In this document: piece by piece, positions 44,801 to 59,800 of the stretch
Layout: each line of letters opens with the position of its first letter
How positions within the stretch are numbered: position 1 is the first letter of the stretch
DNA from: Metellina segmentata
Taxonomy: Eukaryota; Arthropoda; Arachnida; Araneae; Tetragnathidae
Direction: 5' to 3'
DNA length: 64,000 nucleotides
Assembly (NCBI GenBank): GCA_947359465.1
Contig: OX375879.1
Coordinates: 18,252,298-18,316,297, forward strand
Notes under the pieces: model-generated
What the model was told of the DNA's origin: nothing
Database searches by the model: none
Seen by the model: only the letters and a program-made list of their open reading frames with translations
Position numbers and translations under genes: made by a program

Positions 44801-47800
44801 ATGTTCTTCGTTGAAGTGCCTTGTAAGCTGTCTTTATTTCTAACCTCAATGTTGGTTTTCCAGGTACCACGTTACATTATCACTCTTCATGAGTTGTTAG
44901 CTCACACACCGCACAATCATGTAGAAAGAAAATCACTCGAAAATGCCAGAGCAAAACTCGAAGAACTCTCACGAGTAAGTCTTTTAGTTCAATTCCTATC
45001 ATTCAATCGAATTAAACACTATGCGTATCGCTAGAAAACAAAACAGTGAACATTGTTACATATTTGCTTCGAAATAGAGCTGGATACAAAATTCCCTGCC
45101 CAAACTTTAAAATGTGCTCAGTTGCATCTACATAAACTTTTTATGTTAAAGAATGCCTGTCCGAAAATGGGTGCAAAAGAGCCTTGCTGGGCGTTCGCTC
45201 GTTTTTCTTAAATTTCATCCGCATATAGGATTTTGCTTGTGATGAAGCATCACGCGAATTCCAAGATGGCTGACATACTTCTAAAGTATGAGACTTCCAA
45301 TGAAAACTAAAAGGCTACTCAGAATTGTCAAAATACCGTGAACGCTTCCCCTAATATGCGTATTTAGTTCATATAGTATGGAATGCCTTACATTTCTGGA
45401 ATGCTCGAACTTCTCGACAGACCAGCCTCATGCCTGCTGACAGGATGTTGCGGTCTCCCACAGCTGGCGATAGAAACACTCAATTGTTAAACAATTCAGC
45501 ATTCGCCTACAAGGAAAGTGTTCGTGAAGACTTTTAGAGCTTTTTTCCTTTGACAGTCCATACATAACATGCATAACATCCATCTAGGAATTCGCGTAAT
45601 GCTCCATCATGTGTTAAATTCGCAATGAGGATGACGAAATTTAAAAAAAAAAGGAAAAACTGCGACCTCTAGTGCTTATGCGCAATATTTACAGACATTC
45701 TTTGATAAAAAAAAAAACTTTGTTTGGACCATTAAATCGCCAACCGTAAAGTTTTTCCTCCAAATAAAGTAATTGTACACTGAAAGTCTGAAGTCCTACT
45801 TTTAAAGAAATGAATACGAATCAAAAGATAATGTTCGTACGATGTAGCTGATATACAAATAAAGATACAATATTCAATTAACTATGTGTTTTCATAGAAC
45901 TGAAGTAGAAGTCATGTACGCAAAGATAATGCGGAGTGCTTTCCATTCGAAATTACATTGGCACCTAGCTGAGCTTAGACCTAAAAGCTTGGCCAAAGTA
46001 TTCCGTATCAATCAAAATAAAGGTTCAAAAAATATTCGAGAAGTATTAAGCACAACTGGTGTTTAAAGAATAAAGTAAAATTTAAATCGATTTTTTATAA
46101 ACTGCTCAAAACCAGATATCAATGCGCTTGCTCATAGTTAGAAATTATCTGACATTTTTTAACGTTTCAAATAAAAGCTGAAATAGAAATAATCGAAATA
46201 ATAAATAATATATTGCCTTTTCAAGTGAATATTCACTTTGAATTAATTTGGCACGCCCTCGTCAACAGATTGTTTCAAGGAGTTTCGTATAAATTTACCA
46301 TTTTTGTGAATTGTATTTTTAATAAAAATTATTATTGACTTCAGTGAGGAACCGATCTTCTTTTATCGTGATTGGTTGACTTAATGTGTTGATACACCAT
46401 GCTAATTTTCAAATTCTTCATATTCCAGCAAATGCATGACGAAGTGAGTGAAACTGAAAACATTCGAAAGAATCTTGCTACAGAAAGAATGATCGCAGGG
46501 GGCTGCGATATTTTATTAGACGTCAATCAAGTTTTTGTTAGACAAGGTAGGACCTTTTTATATTCTTCTTTCTTATCCCAGCGTAAATAAATACACTAAG
46601 TCATGGAGTCTGCAGAAAAAAAGCGTTTGGAGGCAAAGCTCTTTTAAAATGTCCGGGGCAAATTGAAGACAAGCGGCTCTCCTGGTACATTACGGAGGTA
46701 ATTATAGTGAGAAGATAGTGGGCATGATCTGCGCAACGTCCGAACCGGTGGTCATCAGTATTTTTGCACAAGTCCGTGACATAGGTAGACTACTATTGTT
46801 CAGAAGTGGGAGCCATCTCTGTAGCAGTCCAACTTAGCCACCTGTCCACCTTCCTCCATTAGCCGGGTAAAGCAGCACAGCCTTCACTCCTTGTGTGGCG
46901 CTTACCACGAGTATATACTCCCGACTTACTTTGTTGAAAGCTAAACTTTTAGACTCGTTTTTTATTACTTTTGCTGACTGTTTTACCTGCTTTAGTTGGG
47001 TAGATTCAATCTCACGAACACCTTGTCCGTTAACGTACTTTGTGTGCCATAAAACCTAAAACAAACCAAATGACATACTTCGGCCATACTCTCCCTAATA
47101 GAGCTATGTCCTAGAGCTATATTCTAGAATGCAGGTTGCCCGGTTGGAAAAGTAATGCATTAGAAATCGGAAGGTTGCGAGTTCGATACTTGGTCCAACC
47201 AAGGACCGTCGTGTATACGGAAGATGATGCACGTTAAATCTATCATGGCCTCGAATGTCCTCAAGTTGGCGTGACGTGGAAGTATGTTGGGTGCCAAGTC
47301 AGGTGTTGAACCTGGTTCAAAATTACCTGCTGTTATCCACGAATTTTTTCCTTGGGGATTGATCCCGGACCGTCGCCAATAGCCCGTTGTGTTGCTTCAG
47401 TGCTACGTCAATTAACTAACTACCAACAACTATTAGCCTTTTCAGTCATATGAATATTCATTGTCCTCATATAATATACTCGTTAAACTTTTTCTGGCAA
47501 CATTATTTGAACAAACAACCTATTGCCCAATACGGTAGAACGATTCATATTTTACCCGAAACTCTTGATGGGATTTAAAAGATTTAGTAGTTAGTAATTT
47601 TATAACTTTTCTGCGCTTGAAAACAGGTTTTAACTGCTTTCCCTAATCTTAAATATTTCAAGCTTGTTTTTTTTTTTTTTTTTTTTTTTTGCCATTTTTG
47701 TTCTTTATAGCTGTGCTTATGGGGTGTAGTTTATACATGCTGTTGTATAACTGTACTGTGTTTATTCATCGTTTGTCTGTTGCATATGTGGTTATGATAT

Positions 47801-50800
47801 CCACTCGCTGTCATTTGATTACAATGGTCATCTGATCAACGTGATAATATGTAGTGTGTGTCACAAAAGCTTTCCACCATCTTTCGTTTCTAACAATTTT
47901 TGTGCATTTTATAAACTAGTTCAAATTGGAATTTGCACGTTTAAAACATACTTAAAAAGTCTTTCGTATTGCATATTATATCTTTCCATATAAGTGTACT
48001 ATCAGAATAATAGAGCATTATTATGATTTTTCTCTCAAACTATTTGAAATGCTATGATATAATTTATGATACCAGGCACGGAAAGGATTCGACCATCTGC
48101 CGTAATTAAATATGTTTCATTCACCCTTTCGACAATTTTATGTTTACTTATCATAATTTGTACCAATATCTGATGAAAGTGGGACCAATTTCATTTCATT
48201 CTGCTTGTTGACAGATTGCAATATTTCCACTATGTTTGTGAAGATAAAATCAATTTTAGATATCCTCATACATCATTACACGATATGATTCTTTAGTCCT
48301 TTTGATCATATAAGATACAAATTCATGTAAGGTACTAATTCATATAAGGTACTAATACATATCAGGTACTAATTGATGTAAGGTACTAATTGATATAAGG
48401 TATTAATTGATATAAGGTACTAATTGATATAAGGTACTAATTCATAGAAGGTACTAATTCATATAAGGCACTAATTCATATAAAGTACTAATTTTAGATT
48501 GTCCAAAAATAAGTTTTAAAAATCCAACGATTCTAATTTTAAAATATTTCATTTTTCTTTGAATCTAGTATTTTCGTACTCGATATCCATTCTTTTTTAT
48601 ACTTTTGTGATTAAAAAGTACACAGAAAGCTGTCATAAAACAAAAGGTATTGGTCAAAATTCATTTCATCTCCTTCAAAGTAATCTCCGACTTTAATACA
48701 CTTCTGCCAACGTAATTTCCAATCCTCAAAACATGCCTTAAAGTCGTTTTTGTAAAACCCCTTCAATGTTCGTATCGAATTTCTTTTATTGCATTAATGG
48801 ACTCAAAACGGTGACTACGAAGAGGGAGTTTCCCCCGTGGAAATAAGAAAAGGTCGCACGGTTCCATAACAGGTGAATGCGGAGCTTACGGAGCCGTATT
48901 TGTTGAAAACTTTATCAGAAAAGCACGAATAATATGGCATTGTGAGAAGGCGCATTACCGTGATGCAAAACCCATGAGTTATCTAGCCACAATTCAGGTA
49001 GTACTCGAGTAAATGATACAGAAATACTCTACCTTCTCTAAACTTTTTATACCAGTCAAATACTGTTGTTTCTAATAAACAGTCGTCTGTAAAAGTTTTT
49101 TGGTATGTTTCAAATGTTGTTTGTAGCAGAAATTCCATTCCGGAAACAAAATTTAAAGCACGTTCTTTACTCAATTACATTCGCCATTTTGGAAAATCAA
49201 CGAAGCGAAAATTCTTCTCTTATGAAAAACAAATTTATTTTCAGACTAAAATTAAATAAATCCCACATTGTTGCCACATGTTTATAAATCGTAAAAATGT
49301 ATAAAAGTTTGCAGACGATATCTACTCTATTTTTACTTTAAAGGAAGCATTACGGATATGTACAGTAGTAAAATAGTCAATGGTATTATGTAGAAACCAG
49401 TCCAAATTCGACTCTCAGAGAGCCAAACTTAGACCTATGTTCGAAATCTAAAATATGAATTTGAAAGCAATGGAAATTTATCTTGACGGTGTCCTGTATG
49501 GTTTGTTGTGTGACGGGTTTACGTATAAATTTCAAACCTAAGGCACTTGTCCTAACGAAATGTCAAATTGTAAAGAAAGTTTTAAAGAAATGAGGCTTCA
49601 TTAGCCCTCGCGTTGCAAACAAATTTCCTTAGAAAGAAAGAAAATGACCAAACAGAGCAACCTATTTATGAATTTACCTGTCTGTAGTATATTCCGTATA
49701 TTTAAAAGAGGGATAACATCCACCTTACAAATCTATACCATACCGTCGGTGTAAACGAAATTTTAGTGGTAAAAATAGGCTGCAGCAGCGTGTAGGTTAA
49801 GTTGGCCTGAAGTTGTTTCCCCAAGTCCAAACGACATCCTACTTAGCGATTCGATTGTTCACTTTGCAGGCAGCGTTATCCAAGTTTTGGGCGGAGAGAA
49901 GTCGAAAATTCAGAGAGCCCGCATGGGAAAGCGTGAAACCGAAGTGGTTCGACAATGCTTTCTATTCACCAATCATATGCTACTTTGTACACGCTCAACC
50001 AGTGGAAAGTTGCATCTCATTGAGGTAGGTGGATCTCTTTACTCCCATTCACTTCGATCAGCTGTTTACTGTACCTCATAGTTTAATACTAATATTTATT
50101 TGGAATTCATCATAGTACTCTGCTAGAGATCTTGTACTCTTGGATGACTATTTGAACAAGCCCTACTCCATTGAAACACATTCGTATTTAAAACCATCAT
50201 TATTAAAGATCACTTCAATTACTTTTGGACTTAGTCAAACATAAAAGCGTCGAAAAATAACTAATGAAGGATAAAGAGGTCGATAGCTATTTCGTTGAGT
50301 CAAAACGTCCTCCATCATCAGGATCAGAGACAGGAGTGTAAATATAGTATATTAGAATTGGGGAGGAGGGGGGGGGTTGTTGCCACTCCTACCTTTTTCA
50401 ATTGAGTCCTTCCAGACCACTTGTGGTGCGCTGTGTAGTCCAATTGGAAGAAGAGTACCGAAATAGCAACCAGAGGATTTAGAGTTCGAAACTCGTCCAG
50501 CCAAAGACCGTTGTGTACACAGGGGGGCTGGTGTACGTTACATCTACCCTGGCCTCAAATGTCCTCTGCGTGGTGTGGACGTTTGGAGTGTGGAATGCTA
50601 GCTGAGGTATTACCTCGTCATCTGACCGTGGTTCAAAATTATGCGGTGTGGTCCCCGGGGATTCATTCGGATAGTTACCAATATCACATTGTGTTGCTCC
50701 TGTGCGATGTTAATGAAAATCTTCCAAAATAAACCAAGTCATTTCTTTATGACATCCCCTGACTAAATTACAGTTTTCACATGCATAGTTAAAAATACAT

Positions 50801-53800
50801 TCGCAAAATCATAACTTGCGCATGCATAATCAAAAATACGTTTACTAATATTATAATTTTTGCACCTGCTTTGTAAATATAATATAAAAACACAATAGTG
50901 TTTACATATACGTTGGTAGCAATTTCACGCGCAATGAAAATTAAATTCATAGAACGCGTGCTCCCACATTCGCTTACTGGATGACACCTGTTTTAAAAAG
51001 TGGCCAGCTCCAAAATTCTCCTGGTCATCTATTTTGAAAATGACGAGGGGTTGTCCTCGCATCTTTCCCTTTGGAATTGATCCCGTCAACAGCTCGTTGT
51101 GAGGCATGAATTCATGCTCCTGTGCGACATAAATTCAACTACCTATATATGTTAAAAAAAACTAACTTCTATGAAAGATTCAAGTGGCGAAGCTAAACAG
51201 AACACAAAGCTATTTAGAGACAACATATTGGAGTCCTCGGATTTTTCAGCTTGTTTACTTCAATTTTCATGATGGTAGACGTTGTAGTCACCGGAATAAC
51301 CATAGACCCTTCTTATCGCAATGTTTTTATCTTCATTAGTTGGTTTTTGAAGTTTTTATGTGTGACTACTGACTATTTATTGGCATATCTAGGAAAACAT
51401 GAAAGGCATCTTGAGAATATGGTGATTTCGAAGTATTTACTGAAACCCAGGCGGAAATTTTTGTTCACTGTTCGTATAACCAAAACACCAAGTCATAAGA
51501 GTTCAAAACATATTGTTCATAAAGGATTATTAACGATACCGAAACTGATTTTCAATACTTATTGTTTGAGCAAACATTCCATTCTGTGTCTTGCTGTATG
51601 TGTGATCAGTGCATTATTTTAGATTTAGTTACATTAGACTTGTATCCGAGAGGTTCAAGGTGACTTAAATATATTAACGAATAACTTAAATTCAATTGAT
51701 CTTTATGAAAAAAGTAAAAGGTCACAAAACGACTGTATTATCTTCATTCTCCCTATACATCACATTGCTATCAAGCATTTCCATTTTTCTGCATTGCCTT
51801 CAAATAACGTTAAAAAAGTTCTAGTTTCAATTTTCGTAGTTTGGTAGTGGTCCTCTAACCTCTCGTACGTGCGAGGGATGTTTACAAAGTTCTGGAAGTG
51901 TTGTAATTTTTGTTTTTATTTCCGTCCGTACTATATACTGTTCTTTCTTGTGACTCTTGCCCAGCATAAAACTGTGTTTTGATTTGTTTTGGACACTTGA
52001 ATATATATATATATTAAAAAATGGTTCGTTAGAAAGTTGCTTCGAGGTTGTCCGGCGCCTCCTAGTATTTTTTCAAATTTTTATGGCAATGAGTGTGTGT
52101 ATATATATATAACAAAAGGAAATTTCCGAAAATGAAAGTGCTGGTGGGTCAGGGCGCCTTCAGGAAGGAGCCTAACCACGACAACACAAAATCGGTGCTT
52201 CTACGTATGAGCAGCACTACGCAAAAAATGGTAAACACACCAAACAAAACTGTATAAAAAGAGTAAGAAGAAATCAAACCCGCTGCAGTAGCCTGGAGAC
52301 AGGCGATACCGAGTCCCCGGTGTTTCGTGTAATAATCATATATCTCGACCCTAAGGATCTGGTCACTTTTGCACAAGACCCTGTGTCTCGTCGAAACAAC
52401 CACGAGGAGGGTTGACCTTCCTAGTGGTTGTCTCGCCATCAGCAAAATTCATCAGATCTTAATAGACGAGATATCTCGTCGAAACCAGTTGGAGGATTAA
52501 GACTAGAGTTATGTCAATTCCGGAAACTGATAACAGTCACTAGACTCCGTCTTCCGTCTCCCTTATCAACACTCTCTTTCTGTACAAGGGAAGTAACAGC
52601 TGTGAGAATTGACAGCATCTTCCACTGGTGCGAAAATTAAAAACCATGTCTGTTGTAGTCTAGCCGCTAAGTCATGCCGGTCGCAATTGATCAACCTCCT
52701 GCTAGGACCTGTCTGTATCTTGAGTCATTAGCTCTGCACAATGCAGCCTCGATTCTAGGACTTTGTAAATACCCCTTGCACGTTTGGAACGTATTTATCA
52801 AAACGAGCAGCAGTTTTTAGACTGTTATTGTTTCAGAAAAAGTTTATTTTCTGTGGTTATTTTTTAAATTAAAATGTTTCTCTATATTTCTCAATGGACT
52901 TTTGTATATATAGAACTAGTAGTGGATACATCGACAGAAATGAATAGACAATAAGAAACGTTAAAATACGTTTTAAAAACAGTCATAAAAATACGAGTAA
53001 TGATATATAATTACTACTATTCAAGGTACACTTTCTAGATCAAGGTACTATTTACAAGTTTATAAATGCTGAATTGGATAGACTATATAGATTACTTTGG
53101 CAAACCTAGCTGATCGTTGGACATATTGGGTTGACCAAAAAGTTCGTTCGGTCGTTTTATCGAAACGAAAGCGTTCCATTTTTTAAAAAAACTGACAGGT
53201 TCTGCAATGTGGATAGGGCCGTGGTAGCTCGGTTGGAAGAGTAGCCGCTTATTTAACAGAACGTTGCGAGTCCAACCAAAGAACGCCGTGGGCTAGTGCA
53301 CGTTAAATCTGTCAGGGCCCAAAACGTTCTCACATTGGCCTGGTGTGGAAGTTTGGAAAGTGGAGTGCCAGCTCAGGTGTGACCTCGTCATCTGACTGTG
53401 TTTCAAAATTACGTGATGTTGTCCTGGGATTTTATCCTTTGAGTTTGATCCCGGACCATTGCCAATAACCTGTTGTTTTGCTCCAGTGTGACGTTAATTA
53501 AAATACCTATCCATCTTAAATGTGGGCATTTTACATTAACCTTTACACTACGGACGGTACAGTAGTTTTACCATGATCCCGCCAAGAAAGGATTTTGACA
53601 ACAGCCAGTACATCAGTTGTACCTTGAAAGTTAAAAGAATCTCGCCAAGAAAGAATTTAGCAGACTACTGCAGTCGTACCTTGAAAGCTATAATAATCTC
53701 GCCAAGAAAGAATAGCGCTTGTTATATATATAGCCGTAGTCAAAAGCTTAATGTGGAATGCAAGAGGGAACGAAAATCGAGCCACCCATCATCACCCCTA

Positions 53801-56800
53801 AATCATCCCAAACAGGTGAGGAAAAGCATCCTGAACTAGTCAACAGAATGGGGAGTGTCATTCCCTCACGATGTTCCAAGAAGAACATACCTAGGCTGAG
53901 AAGCTTTGACTCATCTGCTAGGCCATTGCACTTTAGGATTGCCATTACTTCCAATCCTTACAAAAGTTCCTTAACCCTCTTTTAGGTTGTCTCAACGAAA
54001 TAACTCGTCATTAGAAGAAAGCTGCCCGCATTTTTATCTTGTGATAGTCAAAAGCTTGTCACTATCTTAATAACGAGATGTCACACCAAGATATTGACGA
54101 GATATCTCGTCCAAGAAGATCTAGTCAGTTTTGTTCGTGACGAGAAATCTCGTCGAGACAACCACCAGGAGGGTTAATGGAAAAACATTCGATTCCTTGT
54201 AAGACTGCAATAGGCATCTGTAATAGTTCTGTAGAGGCAAGACTACATCCATGTAACAACTCAGAACCTGCAAAGTGAAAAAACATTCGGTGACCTCAGA
54301 TACTTGATTCTTCGGATCTCCAAATTGACCACCCAAGGCAACTCTTCTTTGTGTTCTGACGTTCCGATCGGAGCTTCGAAAGTTGTGAGCTATAAACATG
54401 CAAAAATTAATAACAAAAGAAGGAACGTTCGTTTTGAAATTTAGATTCATTCTAGCTTTCCGCAGGCTTCGGACCCGCTGACTGGAATTACGTTAAATCC
54501 TTGTTGATGTAAATAAGCTAAATTTTGGAGTTGTAAATAAGGTATAGTAAAGCAAGTTTTATCAATATATTGATGTTATGTCTACATGATTTCATTACTT
54601 ACGCAAAACTGGTGTTTAGGACAAACAAATTCCCAGAGTTCTTTGTTCCGAAAGGTAAAATAGTTTTGAGAGGAGGGAATAAGAAAACGAACTGCTCCGA
54701 AAACTACTAGAAGTTAGTTTAAAAAATCTTTTGTTGTTTGAAAACCATACTTAAAGAGATGAATATAAAATGAAGCTTTAGACAAAATACACGACTAAGA
54801 AATGAATATTTGTACGAACATATATAAATATTTGTACTGTAAATAAAATGATAACTTTAATGTTCGTGGGGTGACATAAATATGTTAGCCTTCCAAGCGG
54901 CACGCCCGAGTATGGTTCCGAGTAGTCCCTGCGTGGTAGGTAGAGGGCCCCAAATATTTGGAGGAGCAAGATGTTCTGGTTTCAGCCAAATGTCCGAATT
55001 TTTAGGGTCTGCTCTTTGCAGTATTGTCATTTTCTGGGCCACATTTAAACTGACTTTTCGGAACTTTTGGGGCTTGCTGCTTGGAGAGCTTAAAACTGCT
55101 GCTCATAAAAGTATTGCTTCTTCAGTGCTCTTTCAGACAACTTTATGTCGGTTTTCATATGCTGCATTCGTTGTTAGTATTATCAAAATTGAATTGCTAG
55201 CTAAAAGAAAATTCAACATCTAACAAGATAAAAATACAAAGTTTCGTCAACTCACTTTTTAAGTTCCACTTAATATTTATTTATTCTCTTTCATATGAGC
55301 TGTACATACAAACAATGCTCCAAAATCTATAAAAGCAAATTAACTTTAAATTGTGAGTACAAGTTGCGTCTAGTACATGCTCATTACAAAACAATTTTTT
55401 AAAAGTTAAACTTTCTACCATACTAGGAAGGGGGTTCATGCTCATTACGCGATGGATATAACTGCGTTCAAATATCCCCTTCTATCATTCAATGGATTTT
55501 TAAATAATATGAGAATTTGGATGCAGTTTTGTGGTTCCATACAACGTTTCATGTTCAGAAAAAACAGAAGTCTAAACAATCTAAACAAAACATGTACAAT
55601 TTTGTGGTTAATTTGACAGAAATGTGCATAATTTCGAAAATGGTAATCGGTAATATCCTGACAACGAGATATCTCGTCGTCAAGATATTGCCGATTTTTT
55701 CATGATGACGAGATAAAGATCTGGTCAGTTTTCTTTTAATGACCAGGTATCTAAGCTATCTTGCCAGTTTTAGAAGGGTTGAATCAAACAAAAGGTAGAA
55801 TAACTGGAAATAGTTTCTTTCTTACTACAGATCATCTCACCAAAGAGTACTAAAAGTTATGCCAGAATAGTGTAGTTGAAAGTACTTACACATAAACCTC
55901 ATTTTAATTTGTACGTACCAGAGTCAATCATAATGCACCGGTTGACCCTCTAACGGTATCATACGCATTTATTCGTTTTACAACCTGTCAATCTTCCCTC
56001 GTGACCTTCTTGACCAATGGAATGTTTTCTAGGATTCTTTCACCCCATGTGGTTATCCAGTCGTTTTGTGTGGAGTGGGACTGCATAATAAATGTAGAAA
56101 TCTTTCTTTATGCGAAATAGATTGGATAAGCTTAACGTTTGGACGCCATATCATATTACAGAGATGCCAACTACTACGGATTCTCCGTAGTTTCTACGGA
56201 AATGAATCGGGTACTATACGGATTACGGAATCGATTTTTTTTCCTACGGAAAAATTCAATTTTATTTATTTTTCACAACACATTAATTAGTTGACTTATT
56301 TCTGTATTTTTAATTATTATTATATTTTTTGTGTTAAACGAAAAAAAGAGTGCTTAAATTCAATTATTAAATGTTTTGTATGAACAAAATTTTCAAATTT
56401 TAGTAATGTGATATAGTTCTTTCATACACAATTATTGGTTCTATATATGTGTTTTCATGTATTATATACCTTACTAAATATAAATAATATAATGTGTTGC
56501 ATATATCTTTCAAATTTGTAATTAAATATTTGAAATAATGATAAATGCGTCTTATTACAGCCGATTTTCAAAAGTTTTACTTGACTACTGAAAAATTCTT
56601 AAAACTACTGAAAACCCATCACAGGTTGGCATCTCTGCATATATATAGCCAAATGTATTTTTATATGCTCGTTTGAATAGAACTCTTGAAATTACCTTTT
56701 TCTATAACATTACTCGTCATCTGACCGTGGTTCAAAATTACGTGGTGTTGTCTTCAGATCTATCCTTCGGGTTTGATCCTGGACCGTCGCCAATAGTCCG

Positions 56801-59800
56801 TTGTGTTGCTCTACTGCAACGATAATTAAAATACCTACCTATTACATTACTACACATAATTATCTTAATTGTAAATACGAATAAAAAAAACAGTGACCCC
56901 TAACAAGTTATTTATTTTTATGTTGAAATCGAAAATCATCTTAAAACTATTTACTTCAAATCTTACAGAATCTTATCCATCTTTGAGATAGTATATCATG
57001 TTCACGCCGAGTAAAAATCTCTCTTGTACACAATAATTTTTCTCAACATGAAACGAAGTATGATGCATGTAATGTTGTGTGTTGTTATTTGTGTAAAAGT
57101 CTGATATTGTCTTGTCAATAATTCATTCAATATTAACTGGTATATAATCCATTAAAATTATCTGGTGCTATCAAACGCAAGCGTTACTCTCACTTTGGTT
57201 AAAAATATTTGCGCTTAGGAGAAAGTTGGACGTGTTATTCCAAAATACTGCCGTTTTTTTAAACTGTTTTTTGCTATCGTAAGCTAAGAAACCATGCTGG
57301 GTGATTAGAAGATATTTAATTGATACATGAATTGATACATTAACTGTAACGTGATTAAACGTTCTGCCTGTCCTCTTATAATAGCTTTGTCACATCTTAA
57401 AATGTTTTTGAATAAAATTGAACATTCCAAAATAGTCATGTGAAATGGATTCTTTTGGTGCGATGAATAAGAATTGATAACACTAAAAGAAGTTATTTTT
57501 ATACTTTCGTAAAAAATAAAATAATTCTTAAATAAAAATATCTTGATAAAAATCGCAATTCTCACAGTAAGAATGATTTCTTATTGCCCCAATGCAATAA
57601 AAATTTGGACAATCCTTTTCGTAAGTAATACATTAATTTTAAAATATTATCTAATTATACGTTTCCTCAAAAATTGCAACTTTTTAGTAATACATGTGAA
57701 GAATAATTTAGAGAACAAAATATTTATTAGGAGAAATCCAATGCAGTAACTATAAATAATTAAATTATATTAATATACATTAACGATTCAGATAAAATTG
57801 TAATGGCTTGAGCTTCATATTAGAATACCACACTCTTAACAATATTTTTAAATTTAGAATGATTTTAATGAAAATGACTAAACTGAAAACATTCCACAAA
57901 TGAAATTGACGAACACGCTTTATTCCACACAGTAGAATTACTTAATCAGTTATCGTCGCGTTTACTTATTTTCACTTTCATAACACAAAAGCATTTATAC
58001 GTCACATCCAACTTTGTTTTATAAATATCTATAACGTGAAGTGGAAAATTGGGGGTCAGTCATTGCAATACGAGTTAGTAGTACCAAACATGCATTTCTA
58101 TCTTAAATGTGTGATTGATGTTAAACTTCAAAGAACAATCTAACTACTTGCTCAGAAAATCTAATGACCTATTAAGTATTTTTGTTCTTCACCTTAGAAA
58201 GTAGTGAATATTCTCATCGTGAATTTTTACTCTTGCAATTTCATTCATTTATGTTAAACATATTTTTGTTTATTCAAATTTGTTTCGTATATTCTGAGAT
58301 CTTATCAATATAGTTTTAAAACAAATATCGAATGCAGAATGTACGTTCTATATTTTTACCCATCAAGTACTGCAAATAGCTTCCACAAAAACATTCTTCG
58401 TAGTAGGACGTTCTGTGTTATTAATCTTGTTGCTATTGTTTCAGAAACTCTCTGATATCACTGCACTTTACAATGGCACCAATGCAATACCCGCAGTTGA
58501 TTACTTAAATTTCAGATATTCAGAAAAAAAAATTACATTTCAATACTATATACTCTTTATGCTCTCAAATATCCATCCTGACTACGCAATTTGAACATTT
58601 TTATAATTGTTTCTTCTAGTAAAATAATAGTATATTTGTTTGTTAATTGGAATCATATTGTTTATCTATAATTACAACCTCATTTGTTAAATATGTAAAT
58701 TATTTTAACAAAGCTCTTAGAATGGTAGATAAATTTACCAAGCTATCAATTAAAAAATTTGAATCTATGTAAACCATAAATGTAAAATAGGACACAGATT
58801 TTTTTTTTTTAATTTGCACGTGGTTTTACGAAACTAAAATTTAGTTTGTTAGGAAATGCTACCGGCGTTTAAACACATATTTATTTTAAAATGCGTTTAC
58901 TTTAGGGCTATAAAAACTACAATTTTTTTTTCCACGTTTTCAAATATCCCGTTGCATTGCCCTAGTACGACGTTAATTAAAAATTATCAGTTACCAATCC
59001 ACGTTTCCAATTTTACCAAGCTATCTTTTGAAAATTATTGTAAATGTATTTAAAGATTTTGAAGCTAAAAATGGATTACTTTTTCATCTTGAACTTGATA
59101 ATCACTACTGATATTGCACTGGTGTCCTTATTATTCAACATAGTGTTTCACAGTCACGCTCTTTATCTGCATATACAAGGGATTCGGAATTTTCTGATTA
59201 AACTTTAAAGGGTGCTGCTCATCAAAATAAGTACTTTTTGTCAAAGAATGTATGTCCGCAACTGCAACGCGTAAGATGTTATAAGGCGCTCGTTGGCGCA
59301 TTTGCAAAAGATTCTTTTTGAACTTCGTCATTCGTGTGTCTAGCATTACACGAATTCCGAGATGGCAGACATGCTTCGAACGTACTGGGTCGCCAATGGA
59401 AACGGAAAACTGTTCAAAGGTTATACCGCGAACGCTTCCGCAGCAGACAACTACGAGCGTTTCAGCTTAGTGAAACCAAAACATTATATGTCAACAGGCA
59501 TGATGCTGGTCGGTCGAGAAGTTTGAGTATTCCAGAAACGCGATATGAGATTTTTAGACATTTTACGAGATTTGAGATTAATCCATCTCTCGGATAAGCG
59601 TTTGCAATGCTATTTTTGAGCAGCCCAATACGTTACAAACATGTCAACCATCGCGGAATTGGTGTAATGCCCCATTATATGAGTTACGAAGTTTAATAAG
59701 GAGAACGATTTGCAAACGTGCCCATTAGAGATCTGTAACCCCAACGCGCAACAGTTGTGGGCATAAATGTTTTGACCAAAAACGCTTCTTTCATTGGAGG

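Larger units (their letters stand above)
46547..49869. other. RasGRF intron, exon h to i
   Basis: 3.3 kb with a SINE, a 27-base T run near 47667, a 17-bp minisatellite and a mariner relic. 46590-47130 and 49366-49869 hold nothing identified. Confidence 0.5.

Noticed and set aside
48308..48494. CRISPR-like array
   Set aside because: 17-bp units are contiguous with no unique spacers, in a eukaryotic intron.
49813..50028. 71-codon frame starting at 49813
   Set aside because: Different register from the PH2 exon; the register giving [13 protein letters not shown] is the conserved one.
51251..51622. 123-codon frame as a real exon or gene
   Set aside because: No motif, AT-driven hydrophobic composition, no convincing splice sites; could be chance in a 12-kb intron.
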